Assembly (NCBI RefSeq): GCF_000743535.1
Contig: NZ_AVCJ01000002.1
Location: forward strand, 1-64,000
Length of the DNA: 64,000 bases
Source of the DNA: Arenimonas donghaensis DSM 18148 = HO3-R19
Lineage (GTDB): Bacteria; Pseudomonadota; Gammaproteobacteria; Xanthomonadales; Xanthomonadaceae
Direction of reading: 5' to 3'
Shown here one piece after another: positions 10,901 to 18,543 of this stretch; position 1 is the stretch's first letter; every line of letters begins with the position of its first letter. The translations under genes and the position numbers were made by a program. Under the pieces are notes generated by a model. The model ran no database searches and was not told the origin of the DNA. It was given only the letters and a program-made list of their open reading frames with translations.

Positions 10901-11117
10901 GGCGGCCACGGGCGACGGCATGCTGGTGGTCGGCATCGTCGGCCATGCCGACCGGCGCGGTTCGGACCAGGCCAACACGGCACTGGGCCTGCGCCGGGCG
11001 CGTGCGGTCTTCGACGCCCTGGCTGCACGACTGCCACCCGAACTGCGCCAGCGACTGCGCGTTGACATCAGCCAAGACCCGGATGCCTCCGTCCGCAGCA
11101 GCGAGGGGGGCAAGTGA
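1..11117 (+). CDS. Giant DUF7507/DUF11-type repeat protein with C-terminal OmpA-like domains (5' partial)
   Basis: The reading frame (codons from base 3) is already open at the window edge, so the true start and any signal peptide lie upstream; the GTG at 60 is just a repeat codon. At least 3,700 residues are visible. Order: 23 complete 113-residue repeats (201-7997), each beginning near LTLAKS and containing GDTLSYTVTLTNTGD and a Cys pair; a cadherin-like Ig domain (about 7990-8300, RRPVAVTDTY); two or three diverged repeats; a short DGDGR element near 9800; and two OmpA-like segments (about 10520-10740 and 10810-11070, the second with GHADRRGS). OmpA-like domains normally bind peptidoglycan, so I infer an envelope-anchored adhesin or scaffold. 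The stop (TGA 11115-11117) overlaps the next ATG by one base, so the two genes are translationally coupled. Function is not established; the domain assignment is by motif recognition only. Confidence 0.9.
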   Translation, partial: PQLTPGSTSCASVAVGGTCVLTGTHVVTAAEAQAGQVVNTANATSTEIPGPTDSNTVTTPVVQVPALTLAKSAATLTTDADASGDITEGDTLSYTVTLTNTGDVALTSVVVSDPQLTPGSVSCASVAVGGTCVLTGTHVVTAAEAQAGQVVNTANATSTEVPGPTNSNTVTTPVVQVPALTLAKSAATLTTDADGSGNITEGDTLSYTVTLTNTGDIALTSVVVSDPQLTPGSTSCASVAIGGTCVLSGTHVVTAAEAQAGEVVNTANATSTEVPGPTNSNTVTTPVVQVPALTLAKSAATLTTDADASGDITEGDTLSYTVTLTNTGDVPLSSVVISDAQLAPASTSCASVAVGGTCVLTGTHVVTAAEAQAGQVVNTANATSTEVPGPTDSNTVTTPVVQVPALTLAKSAATLTTDADASGNITEGDTLSYTVTLTNTGDVALTNVVVSDPQLTPASASCASVAVGGTCVLTGTHVVTAAEAQAGEVVNTANATSTEIPGPTSSNTVTTSVVQIPALTLAKSAATLSTDADASGDITEGDTLSYTVTLTNTGDIALTSVVVSDAQLTPGSTSCASVAVGGTCVLTGTHVVTAAEAQAGQVVNTANATSTEVPGPTDSNTVTTPVVQVPDLTLAKSPATLTTDADASGDITEGDTLSYTVTLTNTGDVALTSVVVSDPQLTPGSTSCVSVAVGGTCVLSGTHVVTAAEAQAGQVVNTANATSTEVPGPTNSNTVTTPVVQVPALTLAKSAATLTTDADGSGNITEGDTLSYTVTLTNTGDVTLTSVVVSDPQLTPGNSSCASVAVGATCVLSGTHVVTAAEAQAGEVVNTANATSAEIPGPTSSNTVTTPVVQVPALTLSKSAATLTTDADASGDITEGDTLSYTVTLTNTGDVPLSSVVINDAQLTPASTSCASVAVGGTCVLSGTHVVSNAEALAGQVVNTASATSTEVPGPTSSNTVTTPVAQVPEFSLVKSSATLTTDADASGDITEGDTLSYAVTLTNTGDVPLGNVVINDAQLTPASASCASVAVGGTCVLAGTHVVTAAEAQAGQVVNTANATSTEIPGPTDSNTVTTPVVQVPALTLSKSAASLTTDADASGDITEGDTLSYTITLTNTGDVALTSVVVSDPQLTPGSTSCANVAVGGTCVLAGTHVVTATEAQAGQVVNTANATSTEVPGPTSSNTVTTPVSQVPEFSLVKSSATLTTDADASGDITEGDTLSYTVTLTNTGDVALTSVVVADPQLTPGSTSCASVAIGGTCVLTGTHVVTAAEAQAGQVVNTANATSTELPGPTDSNTVTTPVVQIPALTLAKSSATLTTDADASGDITEGDTLSYTVTLTNTGDVALTSVVVSDPQLTPGSTSCASVAVGGTCVLAGTHVVTAAEAQAGQVVNIANATSTEIPGPTDSNTVTTPVVQVPALALAKSAATLTTDADGSGNITEGDTLSYTVTLTNTGDLALTSVVVSDPQLTPGSTSCASVAVGATCVLSGTHVVTAAEAQAGQVVNTANATSTEVPGPTNSNTVTTPVVQVPALTLAKSAATLSTDADASGDITEGDTLSYTVTLTNTGDVALTSVVVSDPQLTPASTTCASVAVGGTCVLSGTHVVTAAEAQAGQVVNTASATSTELPGPTDSNTVTTPVVQVPDLTLAKSAATLTTDADASGDITEGDTLSYTVTLTNTGDVPLNNVVINDAQLTPASTSCASVAVGSTCVLTGTHVVTAAEAQAGQVVNTANATSTEVPGPTNSNTVTTPVVQVPALTLAKSAAALVTDADASGDITEGDTLSYTVTLTNTGDVPLGNVVINDAQLTPASASCASVAIGGTCMLTGTHVVTAAEAQAGQVVNTASVTSTEIPGPTNSNTVTTPVVQVPALTLAKSAATLTTDADGSGNITEGDTLSYTVTLTNTGDVALTSVVVSDPQLTPGSTSCASVAVGGTCVLTGTHVVTAAEAQAGQVVNTANATSTEIPGPTDSNTVTTPVVQVPALTLAKSAATLTTDADASGDITEGDTLSYTVTLTNTGDVPLGNVVVSDPQLTPGSTSCASVAVGGTCILTGTHVVTAAEAQAGQVVNTANATSTEVPGPTDSNTVTTPVVQVPALTLAKSAATLSTDADASGDITEGDTLSYTVTLTNVGDIALTSVVVSDPQLTPGSINCASVAVGGTCALSGTHVVTAAEAQAGQVVNTANATSTEVPGPTDSNTVTTPVVQVPDLTLAKSAATLTTDADASGDITEGDTLSYTVTLTNTGDVPLNNVVINDAQLTPASTSCASVAVGGTCVLSGTHVVTAAEAQAGQVVNTANATSTEVPGPTDSNTVTTPVVQVPALTLAKSAATLTTDADGSGDITEGDTLSYTVTLTNTGDVALTSVVVSDPQLTPGSTTCASVAVGGTCVLSGTHVVTAAEAQAGQVVNTANATSTEVPGPTNSNTVTTPVTQVPALTLAKSPATLVTDADGSGDITEGDTLSYTVTLTNVGDLALSNVVVSDPQLTPGSTPCASVAVGATCVLTGTHVVSNAEALAGQVVNTASATSTEVPGPTNSNTVVTPVRPVPGFTLFKSDASLVIDADGSGSLTGGDTLRYTVTLTNTGNLPLTNVVVSDPQLTPGSTTCANVPLGGTCVLTGTHVVTDAEVRARRVVNTATASSTEIPAPVSSNTVTTPVANRRPVAVTDTYTTPAGVPVALFPLTADSDPDGDTLYVFSINGVPLTPGSYQEIPVTGGTVIVAADGSFTFAPDPDFTGTVTFPYAITDRNGGVASANQVITVISPEIAEATLAKSAATLLVDADGSGGVSLGDTLAYTITLTNTGTVELTNVVVTDALLDPGSVSCAVVPVAGTCVLEGTHVVTLDEAQAGEVVNTANAESGQTPATVVSNTVVTPVAPVPAGVPAMATTKPEPVLATDADGDGLVSAGDTLAYTVTVINTGETPLTDVRIDDAMLTPDSVTCALVLVGDTCVLEGTYVVTLADVEAGALTNTATATSAQVCLPGEAPAAACTASVGIDIEQRPQIAIEKLAELTTDEGVQGRGEAGDVITYSVIVTNTGNLTISNLTVEDSFQGGAPVMLDCAPTTLAPGEVATCASYTHTITAAEANAGNPLENAVIASGTTKAGSQTITVTGNAAAVVEVQADPTVIRLSKSAQPSEVRVGDLVRYQVRVENTGGGPLVDGLLVDTPPAGFTYVQDSLVVADDDGAGRLVGTFPIRVDRIDVAPGQSATISYLLRVGAGVRPGMHVNSAVLTSGDSQSNVATAQVRLAGDPMMEESLVIGTVFDDRDGDGRQDLASLTGIHVQGGFEAGAYVAGSTVLHRDGQARPVADASAPLLRGLDVGDIEGRQSEADPASARQLVVSQLLVEPRFTSDFVLSSDQGLSLRMDAAGNTRIEGEPAQDSAALPQVERRVSREAGGYRVDYVVSNLGVQERGIPGVRIASVEGLLIETDPHGRYHLVGVAGGPWERGRNFILKVDTATLPPGSVATTRNPLVRRVTQGIPTRFDFGFTLPTGRVAGTEQVLEIALGNLMFPPESAELRPGHEPVVAGIVEQLQARGAGQLVITAEGGDEALAFRRARVVQQAVEAAMPEGLDDVAVSLRTDPADPDSSLASIGGSPVLGTVLFETGQAVLAPRYAALLDAVAADIEQRAATGDGMLVVGIVGHADRRGSDQANTALGLRRARAVFDALAARLPPELRQRLRVDISQDPDASVRSSEGGK

Positions 11118-14100
11118 TGCGCCTGAAGATGAAGATCCTCGATTGCACCCTGATCGCCGTGCTTGGCACGGCGGCCTTTCCACTGCTTGTCTCGGCAAGC
11201 GACGACCCGGCCGCCGCGAAGTCCATCGGTGACGTCGCCTGTGGGGCGTCCGGCTGTACGAGCGACGGCGAAGTGCTGGTGCGCGTGCGCACCCGCGGCG
11301 AGCGCGAGCCCGCCGCCGACGGCGCGGACGAGGGCCTGGCGGCCGATCGCCGCGTGACCATCGAAGCCGGGCAAGCCGGCCGCGTCTCGGCGGTCGGCAA
11401 GTGGACGGTCCAGCTGCCCGATGGCGGCGTGGTCTGGGCCACCGAAGACCCCAACCTGGGCCAGCCCGTGCTCAACGCCAGTGCGTCCAGCCTGGTGGCC
11501 TTCGAAGGCGGCCGAATCGCCAAGCCAGTGCGCTTCTACGTGCAGGGCAATTATTCGTCCTTCATCAGCGAAGCCGAGATCATCGTCTTCGCCGGCAAGG
11601 ACACCGACCTGGTCGAACCCCTGGCCCGCATCCCCTTGGAGGTGGCGGCGGTGGCCGATGCGACCTGGGACGGCGAACTCCCGGCCGACGCGGTGGCGCG
11701 CGAAGGCGACGAACTGCAGTACATCGTGCGCGTGCGCGATGCCGAAGGCAGCGTCGATGAAACCTTCCCGCAGCGCCTGCAGCTGGTGCGCCCCGAGGAA
11801 GCGGAGCGTGGCCTGTCCAGGAACCGGGACGGCACCGAGAAGACCCGGGGCATCCGCCTGGGGGCCGACGAGGCGCAGGACCTGGCGCTGGTGCAGTCCG
11901 CCTTCGCCGGCAATGCCCTGCGCCAGCAGAACATCGCCATCCATGGCTCGCGCATCCGCATCCACGGCCGCAACATCCCCGAGGGTTACACGGTCGAGAT
12001 CAACGGCCAGCCGCACCCGGTCGACCTGGAGCGCAAGCTGGCGGCCGAATACCTGATGCCCGTCGGCCAGCACCGGTTCGAACTGACCCTGGCAGGCCAG
12101 GATCGCGCGCCGGTTTCGCACACGCTTGATGTGGACGTGACGGGTCGCTACCTGTTCGCCGTCGCCATCGCCGACCTCACGGTGTCCAATGGCGACACCA
12201 GCGGCTCGATCGAACCCCTGGCCGGCGACGAACGTTTCGACGACGGGTTCCTGCTGGAAGGTCGCCTGGCGTTCTACCTCAAGGGGAAAATCAAGGGACG
12301 TTACCTGGTGACGGCGCAGGCCGACACGAGTGAACGCGAGGTCTCCGAGCTGTTCGACGGATTCTGGGATGCGGACCCCCAGGACATCTTCCGGCGCCTC
12401 GACCCCGACACCTACTATCCGGTGTACGGCGACGACTCCACCACCTACCGCGACGTCGACAGCCAGGGCCGCCTCTACGTGCGCGTGGACTGGGACCGCA
12501 ACCAGGCCCTGTGGGGCAACTTCGGCACCGGGTTCACCGGCACCGAATACGGCCAGTACCAGCGCTCGCTCTACGGTGCGGCGCTGGACTGGCGCAGTCG
12601 CCGCGCCACCGCCTACGGCGATGCCGGCAGCCAACTTCGCGCCTTCGCGTCCGAAGCCCAGACCGTGGCCGGGCACAGTGAATTCGTCGGTACCGGCGGC
12701 AGCCTCTACTACCTGCGCCACACCGACGTCTTGCCGGGATCGGAAGTGCTGACGCTGGAGGTGCGCGACACCACGACCGGTCGCGTCGAGGGCAGCGTCG
12801 TGCTCCAGCGCGGCGTCGACTACGAGATCGACGAGTTCCAGGGCCGCATCCTGCTGACCCGTCCGCTGGCGCAGATCACCCGCGAGCGCGTGCCGACCCT
12901 CACCCGCGACGCGCCGCTCGACGGCTGGCTGCAGGTCCTGCTGGCCGACTATGAGTACGTGCCCAGTGGCGGCTTCGATGCCGACGACGTGGCCGCGGGC
13001 TTCCGTGGGCGCCACTGGTTCGGCGACCACGTTGGCCTGGGCGCGACCTGGGTGGACGAAAACCGCGCCGGCGACGACTATTCGCTGCGCGGCGCCGACC
13101 TCACGCTCAAGGCGGGTCGCGGCACCTACGTGCGGCTCGAGCACACCCGGACCGAAGCGACCAGTGCCCCGGTCTTTTTCTCCGACAACGGTGGCCTCAG
13201 CTTCACCGAACTCAACTCGGGCCTCGGCGCCCGGTCGGGCGAAGCCCGTGCGGTCGAGGCCAGGGCGAACTTCCGCGAGCTGGGCTGGACCCAGCGCGAC
13301 TGGAGCGCCGGCGCCTGGTGGCGCGAGGTCGAGGGTGGCTTCTCGGTCGCGCGGTTCGATACCGGCCAGGCGATCCGCGAGTATGGCGCTGAAGTGCGCG
13401 GCGAATTCGGCCCCGACCTTGGCGTGTACGCGAAGGCGAGCCAGGCCGAGCGTGGCGCCGAGTCGCTGGGCCAGGCTCAGCTGACCGCGGAATGGCGGCT
13501 GTCGCAGGATCGAAGCCTGTCGGCCGAACTGCGCCGCGTCGACGAACAGCGGCTGGGCGGCGACGCCGTCGGTACGCTGGCGGCGGTGCAGTACAAACAT
13601 CGTCTCGGCACCTCGCTGGACCTGTACGGCATCGCGCAGGTCACGGTCGACGACGACTCCGGTGCCTACCAGGAGAACGACGCCCTGACGGTGGGTGCCC
13701 AGTACCAGTTCGGCGACCTGTCGACCGTTGGCGCGGAACTGACCACCGGCGACCGGGGCGACGCCCTGCGCGTGGACGGTGAATACCGCCTCAGCGCCGA
13801 GCACAGCTTCTACGGTGGCTACACCTACAGCACCGACCAGTCCGCCTACGACCCACTGTTCAATCCGTCGGCCAATGCCGGCTGGACGCTTGGCCAACGC
13901 TGGCGCCTGAACAGCAACGTCAACGTGTTCAACGAAAGCCAGTACCTCAAGGCGCCGGGCCAGACCGGCCTGGCGCATACCTTCGGCATGGACTTCTTCG
14001 TCGGCGAAGGCTGGAACCTGGGCTTCACGCTGCAGGACGCCGACCTCGAAGCGGCATCCGGACTCGTCGAGCGACGCGCCATCAGCGTCTCCGGCGGGCG

Positions 14101-14794
14101 CACCTCCAACCTGACGCAGTGGCAGAGCAAGCTGGAGTGGCGCGAGGACCGGGGCGCGGAACAGCGCGAGCAATGGGTCACCACCAACCGCCTGCTGCAC
14201 AAGGTCAACGACAGCCTGCGCGTCGCCGCCCGGCTCAATTGGTCCGAGACCGAGGACGCCGTGCAGACGCAGGCCGGTGCCCGCTTCATCGAAGGCAACG
14301 TCGGTTTTGCCTGGCGGCCCTGGGACAGCACCCGCTACGCCCTGCTGGGCAAGTACACCTGGCTGTACGACGTGTCGGCGCTGCCCCAGGTGGGTGACAC
14401 GGTGGCCTTCTACGACCAGCGCACGCAGGTGGCTGCGATCGAAGGCATCTTCAGCCCCGACCAGCGCTGGCAGCTTGCCGGCAAGCTCATGCGCCGCGAG
14501 GGCGAAGTCCGCATGGGCCGCCTGGCCGGCACCTGGACCGATGCCGCGGCGACCTTCGCCGCCGGGCAGTTGCGCTACAGCTTCGCCGACCACTGGCATG
14601 CCCTGGCGGAATATCGCTGGCTCGGCGTGACCCAGGGCGGTGATCGCCGGGGTTTCCTGGTCGGCATCGACCGTGACATCGGCGACCATTTCCGGATCGG
14701 CGTAGGCTGGAACTTCACCGATTTCAGCGACGACCTGACCGATTTCGACTACGACCACCGCGGGTTCTTCCTGAACCTGGTGGGCAGCTACTGA
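11117..14794 (+). CDS. Large outer-membrane beta-barrel protein, partner of the giant repeat protein
   Basis: About 1,225 residues. The N-terminus (MRLKMKILDC, hydrophobic stretch, then LLVSAS before DDPAAA) is a signal peptide. I chose ATG 11117 because a purine-rich AGGGGGG lies about 7 bases upstream and it overlaps the previous stop as TGATG; a GTG at 11114 is also in frame. The first 330 residues are soluble in character, with Ig-like beta segments such as HGRNIPEGYTVEINGQPH. The rest alternates aromatic, acidic and glycine residues as in long transmembrane beta strands (YGDDSTTYRDVD, WGNFGTGFTGTEYGQ) and ends in Tyr after a hydrophobic strand (FFLNLVGSY), as outer-membrane barrels do. 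I recognise no enzyme motif and no clear TonB box. Position between two DUF11-type genes suggests it exports or anchors one of them; that is inference. Confidence 0.8.
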   Translation: MRLKMKILDCTLIAVLGTAAFPLLVSASDDPAAAKSIGDVACGASGCTSDGEVLVRVRTRGEREPAADGADEGLAADRRVTIEAGQAGRVSAVGKWTVQLPDGGVVWATEDPNLGQPVLNASASSLVAFEGGRIAKPVRFYVQGNYSSFISEAEIIVFAGKDTDLVEPLARIPLEVAAVADATWDGELPADAVAREGDELQYIVRVRDAEGSVDETFPQRLQLVRPEEAERGLSRNRDGTEKTRGIRLGADEAQDLALVQSAFAGNALRQQNIAIHGSRIRIHGRNIPEGYTVEINGQPHPVDLERKLAAEYLMPVGQHRFELTLAGQDRAPVSHTLDVDVTGRYLFAVAIADLTVSNGDTSGSIEPLAGDERFDDGFLLEGRLAFYLKGKIKGRYLVTAQADTSEREVSELFDGFWDADPQDIFRRLDPDTYYPVYGDDSTTYRDVDSQGRLYVRVDWDRNQALWGNFGTGFTGTEYGQYQRSLYGAALDWRSRRATAYGDAGSQLRAFASEAQTVAGHSEFVGTGGSLYYLRHTDVLPGSEVLTLEVRDTTTGRVEGSVVLQRGVDYEIDEFQGRILLTRPLAQITRERVPTLTRDAPLDGWLQVLLADYEYVPSGGFDADDVAAGFRGRHWFGDHVGLGATWVDENRAGDDYSLRGADLTLKAGRGTYVRLEHTRTEATSAPVFFSDNGGLSFTELNSGLGARSGEARAVEARANFRELGWTQRDWSAGAWWREVEGGFSVARFDTGQAIREYGAEVRGEFGPDLGVYAKASQAERGAESLGQAQLTAEWRLSQDRSLSAELRRVDEQRLGGDAVGTLAAVQYKHRLGTSLDLYGIAQVTVDDDSGAYQENDALTVGAQYQFGDLSTVGAELTTGDRGDALRVDGEYRLSAEHSFYGGYTYSTDQSAYDPLFNPSANAGWTLGQRWRLNSNVNVFNESQYLKAPGQTGLAHTFGMDFFVGEGWNLGFTLQDADLEAASGLVERRAISVSGGRTSNLTQWQSKLEWREDRGAEQREQWVTTNRLLHKVNDSLRVAARLNWSETEDAVQTQAGARFIEGNVGFAWRPWDSTRYALLGKYTWLYDVSALPQVGDTVAFYDQRTQVAAIEGIFSPDQRWQLAGKLMRREGEVRMGRLAGTWTDAAATFAAGQLRYSFADHWHALAEYRWLGVTQGGDRRGFLVGIDRDIGDHFRIGVGWNFTDFSDDLTDFDYDHRGFFLNLVGSY

Positions 14795-14808
14795 TGCGAG
14801 GATCCACC

Positions 14809-17800
14809 ATGCCTGTCGTTAACTCCCGCAAGGCGCCGAGCGCCTGGCTCCTGCTCGCCTGCCTGCTCATGCCCGGCGTGGCCTCGGCGCAGGCGCTGGT
14901 CTGCGGCAACCCCGGCAGCAACCCGGCCAGCACGGCCTCGGGCATCGTGAACACCTATTATTCGGGCACGACCGGCACCCTGGCCGCGGGCTCGACGGTG
15001 CTTGCCCTGGGCAACCGCGATACCCGGGGTGCCAGCACCACGGTGGCCGTCGGCGACGTCCTGATGTTGATCCAGATGCAGGACGCCACGATCAACACCA
15101 GCAACAGCAGCGTTTACGGCTCCGGAACCGGCAACGGTTCGGGCACCACCGGCATCGGTGGCACCGGTCGCTACGAATTCGTGCGGGCCGACGCCGTGGC
15201 CGGCAGCAACGTGACGTTTTCGCCTGCGCTCACCTATTCCTACGTCAACGCCGACGCGACCGCCGCCGCCGGCCAGCGGCGCTACCAGATCGTGCGCGTG
15301 CCGCAGTTCGCCGACGTCACGCTCAACGGCGTCACTGCCCCGCCCTGGGGCAGAGACGGCACCTCGACCGAAACCGGTGGCGTGGTCGTCGTCGATGCCG
15401 CCGGAACCATCACGCTGGGCTCGGCGACCGTCGAGGGCCAGGCCGGGCGTGCGGTGTTTGTTGCCGGCCGGGGCTTCCGCGGCGCTGCCGGCATCGGCGG
15501 GTCCGGTCCGGGCACCGACGTCGACTGGCGCGCCCAGGACACCGGTGTTTTCTCCTCTACCACTCACGGCGGCAAGGGCGAGGGCATCGCGGGCACGCCG
15601 CGTTTCCTGGCGATCAAGACGAACAATTTCGGCGCGGCGGTGACCAGCGCCAACCTGCTGGTGCTCGATGCCGGCAGCACCGGTTACCCGTTGGGCGATC
15701 GCGCCCGCGGAGCGCCCGGTAATGCCGGCGGCGGCGGCACCGAAGGCTCGCCGGCGGCGTTCAGCAATTCGCGCAATGCCGGCGGCGGTGGTGGTGGCAA
15801 CTATGCCGCAGGTGGCCTGGGCGGACGACCCTGGAACGCACCGCTCAACGACACCGGTGGCCGCGGCGGCGCCGGTTATTCCGGCACGCTCGAGTTCAAC
15901 CGGGTGTTCCTGGGCGGTGGTGGCGGTTCGGGCGGCACCAACAACAACACGGCCGACGCCGGGACCTACCTAAATGCGGGCATCAGCTGCGCCAGCAGCG
16001 CCGCGGCGCGCTGCTCCGCCGGCGGTGCCGGTGGCGGCCTGGTGATCCTGCGGGCCCGGCAGGTCACGGGCAGCGGTGTCATCGATGCCCGGGGTGCCCA
16101 CGGCTACAACGTGCTCAACGACGCCGCGGGCGGCGGTGGCGGTGGTGGCGCAGTCGTGCTGCAGACCCTGGAAGGCGGCAGCGCCACCGTCAATGTTGCC
16201 GGTGGCGACGGTGGCAACGCCTGGGCCGGCAACCAGACGGGCGAGGCCGCCCGCCATGGTCCCGGTGGCGGCGGCGGCGGTGGTTTCATCGCGTTCGCAC
16301 CCGCGGCCATGTCGCTTTCGGCCAACCTGGCCGGCGGTCGCCCCGGCTACACGACCAACGGCACGACCGACAGCTACGGCGCCTTTGGCCTCAACGGCGG
16401 CCTGACCACTTTCCAGTCGCCGAACGTGCCGGGCGTGGCGCCGGGCGCCCAGTGTTACCCCGACCTGCGGCTGGCCAAGTCCAATGGCACCAGCACCCTG
16501 ACCAATGGCCCGACCACCTACGCCCTGACGGTGTCGAACGTCGGCCAGGCCACGAGCTCGGGCACGGTGACCGTGGTGGACGTGCTGCCTGCGGGCATTT
16601 CGGTGCCCGACGGTGCCCTGGCCCTGGGCGGGGCCCAGGCGGCGAACTGGGCTTGCAGCGCCGCCAGCAACGTCATCACCTGCACTTCCGCCACGGCGCT
16701 CGCGCCGGCGGCCACCAGCAACTTCAGCTTCGTGGCCACCGTGGCGAGTGCCGACGGCACCAGCCTGATCAACCGCGCCCGGGTGGGTGGCGGCGGCGAC
16801 CAGGACCAGCCGACCCCGACCCCGGCCAGCACCACGGCCTGCACGGGCAACAACACGCCAGCGGGCTGTGCGGCCGATGCCGACACGGTGCAGGCGCCGC
16901 TGCTCACGCTTACCAAATCCGACGGCAGCGACGACGTCGTGCTCGGCGGCTCGAGCACCTACCAGCTGGTGGTCGGCAACACCGGCAGTCTCGCCACGTC
17001 CGGCACGATCGGCGTTCGCGACGTGCTCCCGGCGGGCGTGACCTATACCGGTGCTTCGCCCTTCAGCAGCGGCGGTTTCTCCTGCACCTGGACGGCGGGC
17101 ACCAACAGCATCGACTGCACGCGCGCCACCGCGCTGGCCGCCGGCGCCACCGCCACCATCAGCCTGCCGGCGCAGGTGTCGGCCAGTGCCGCCAGTTCGC
17201 TGACCAACCGCTCCCGCGTTGGCGGCGGTGGCGATCCGGGCAAGCCCTCGCTGCCCAGCGTTGCCGACACCCAGGCGTGTCCGGCCCCGACGCCGCCGGC
17301 CACCACGTTCAGTGATGCTTCCAATGGCTGCGCATCGGACACCAATGCCGCGCTCAACATCGAACTGCGCCTGGAGAAGGATGACGGCGCGGTCTTCATG
17401 TCCATTGATGGCAGCACCACCTACCAGTTCATCGTCCGCAACGTCGGCGCGGCCGACTCGGTGGGCACCCTGCTGTTCCGCGATGTCCTGCCGGCGCCGA
17501 TGAACTGGCCGGCGGCGCTGGTCAAGGCGGGGCCGAACGCGGCGGCATGGACCTGCACCCGGGTATCGGCCACGGTCGTCTCCTGCCAGTCGAACACGGT
17601 CATCCCGGCCGGCGCCGTGAGCCAGTTCAGCCTGGTGGCCAACGTCGGGACGGCCACCGACGGCGCGCAGTACACCAACCGCGCACGCATCGGCGGCGGT
17701 GGCGACACCGACCTGCCGTCGAGCCTCAACGATGCCGCCGTCACCGCGTGCACCGCGAACAACTCACCGCTGGGCTGCGCCATCGACCTCAATACGGCCC

Positions 17801-18537
17801 AGGCGGGCCCCCAGGTCAGGCTGTCCAAGTCCCATCCGGATCCGCAGAATCGCGCCCCCGGTGACACCTTCACGGTCAGCCTGGTCGTGCGCAACGAAGG
17901 TGGCACCCCCACCAGTGGCACGATCACGGTGGTGGACGTCCTGCCCAATGGGCTGGGTTTCGTCGGCCCCTTCACCGCGCCCAACAGCAGCTGCAGCAAT
18001 GCCGGCCAGGTCGTCACCTGCACGTCGAACACGGCGCTCGCCGCGGGCGCCACCCGCACCATCGCGTTCCCGGTGCAGGTGCAGGCCGGCATCGTCGCGC
18101 CGGCGGTCAACCGGGCGCAGGTCGGCGGTGGCGGCGATCCCCAGAACTCGGCCGCACCGACGCCGGCTTCCGCCGCGACCTGCGTGATGAACGGCCAGCC
18201 GCAGTTTGGCTGCGCCGTCGACCCGATCCCCCTCACCAGCGACCTTCAGGTCACCAAGACCAACAACCAGGTCGGAGTCGTCTCCGGCCAGACCGTGACC
18301 TACGTGGTCACGGTCACCAACGCCGGCGCGGTGGCGGTCACCGGGGCCGTGGTGCACGACAGCCCCAGTGGCCAGCTGAACTGCCCCGCGGGCAATCCGG
18401 TCACCTGTTCCGGCGCGGCCTGCCCGGGCGGGGCCCTGACGGTCGGCGGCCTGGTGGGCGGCGTGACCCTCGGGACCCTGGGAACCAGTGCGCCCGGCAA
18501 TGCGGTGTCGTTCACGTTCGACTGCCAGGTGCCCTGA
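14809..18537 (+). CDS. Secreted glycine-rich protein with DUF11-type repeats
   Basis: 1,242 residues. Start ATG 14809 follows a GAGG ribosome site at about 14798-14801; an in-frame ATG at 14794 overlapping the previous stop is possible. The N-terminus has a clear signal peptide (SAWLLLACLLMPGVASAQA). Residues of about 290-520 are rich in runs of Gly (GGGGGGN, GGGGGSGG, GGAGGG). Four DUF11-type domains follow, each with a LxKSxG...TYxLxVxNxG opening and a conserved NRARVGGGGD element, and a last domain (LQVTKTNNQVGVVSGQTVTY) ends the protein without an anchor. I infer an exported structural or adhesive protein working with the two upstream gene products. No catalytic motif is visible. A stem-loop after the stop may end the operon. 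Confidence 0.8.
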   Translation: MPVVNSRKAPSAWLLLACLLMPGVASAQALVCGNPGSNPASTASGIVNTYYSGTTGTLAAGSTVLALGNRDTRGASTTVAVGDVLMLIQMQDATINTSNSSVYGSGTGNGSGTTGIGGTGRYEFVRADAVAGSNVTFSPALTYSYVNADATAAAGQRRYQIVRVPQFADVTLNGVTAPPWGRDGTSTETGGVVVVDAAGTITLGSATVEGQAGRAVFVAGRGFRGAAGIGGSGPGTDVDWRAQDTGVFSSTTHGGKGEGIAGTPRFLAIKTNNFGAAVTSANLLVLDAGSTGYPLGDRARGAPGNAGGGGTEGSPAAFSNSRNAGGGGGGNYAAGGLGGRPWNAPLNDTGGRGGAGYSGTLEFNRVFLGGGGGSGGTNNNTADAGTYLNAGISCASSAAARCSAGGAGGGLVILRARQVTGSGVIDARGAHGYNVLNDAAGGGGGGGAVVLQTLEGGSATVNVAGGDGGNAWAGNQTGEAARHGPGGGGGGGFIAFAPAAMSLSANLAGGRPGYTTNGTTDSYGAFGLNGGLTTFQSPNVPGVAPGAQCYPDLRLAKSNGTSTLTNGPTTYALTVSNVGQATSSGTVTVVDVLPAGISVPDGALALGGAQAANWACSAASNVITCTSATALAPAATSNFSFVATVASADGTSLINRARVGGGGDQDQPTPTPASTTACTGNNTPAGCAADADTVQAPLLTLTKSDGSDDVVLGGSSTYQLVVGNTGSLATSGTIGVRDVLPAGVTYTGASPFSSGGFSCTWTAGTNSIDCTRATALAAGATATISLPAQVSASAASSLTNRSRVGGGGDPGKPSLPSVADTQACPAPTPPATTFSDASNGCASDTNAALNIELRLEKDDGAVFMSIDGSTTYQFIVRNVGAADSVGTLLFRDVLPAPMNWPAALVKAGPNAAAWTCTRVSATVVSCQSNTVIPAGAVSQFSLVANVGTATDGAQYTNRARIGGGGDTDLPSSLNDAAVTACTANNSPLGCAIDLNTAQAGPQVRLSKSHPDPQNRAPGDTFTVSLVVRNEGGTPTSGTITVVDVLPNGLGFVGPFTAPNSSCSNAGQVVTCTSNTALAAGATRTIAFPVQVQAGIVAPAVNRAQVGGGGDPQNSAAPTPASAATCVMNGQPQFGCAVDPIPLTSDLQVTKTNNQVGVVSGQTVTYVVTVTNAGAVAVTGAVVHDSPSGQLNCPAGNPVTCSGAACPGGALTVGGLVGGVTLGTLGTSAPGNAVSFTFDCQVP

Positions 18538-18543
18538 GGCCAG

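Noticed and set aside
11114-11119. GTG at 11114 as the start of the barrel protein
   Set aside because: ATG at 11117 is three bases on, has better spacing to AGGGGGG and gives the same signal peptide.
996-14758. Very long minus-strand reading frames (996-6518, 6603-11198, 10856-14758)
   Set aside because: They are antisense to the repeat and barrel genes. Their composition (Gly/Arg/His/Asp-rich, no domains) is what biased third positions in GC-rich DNA produce, and the repeat period keeps them open.
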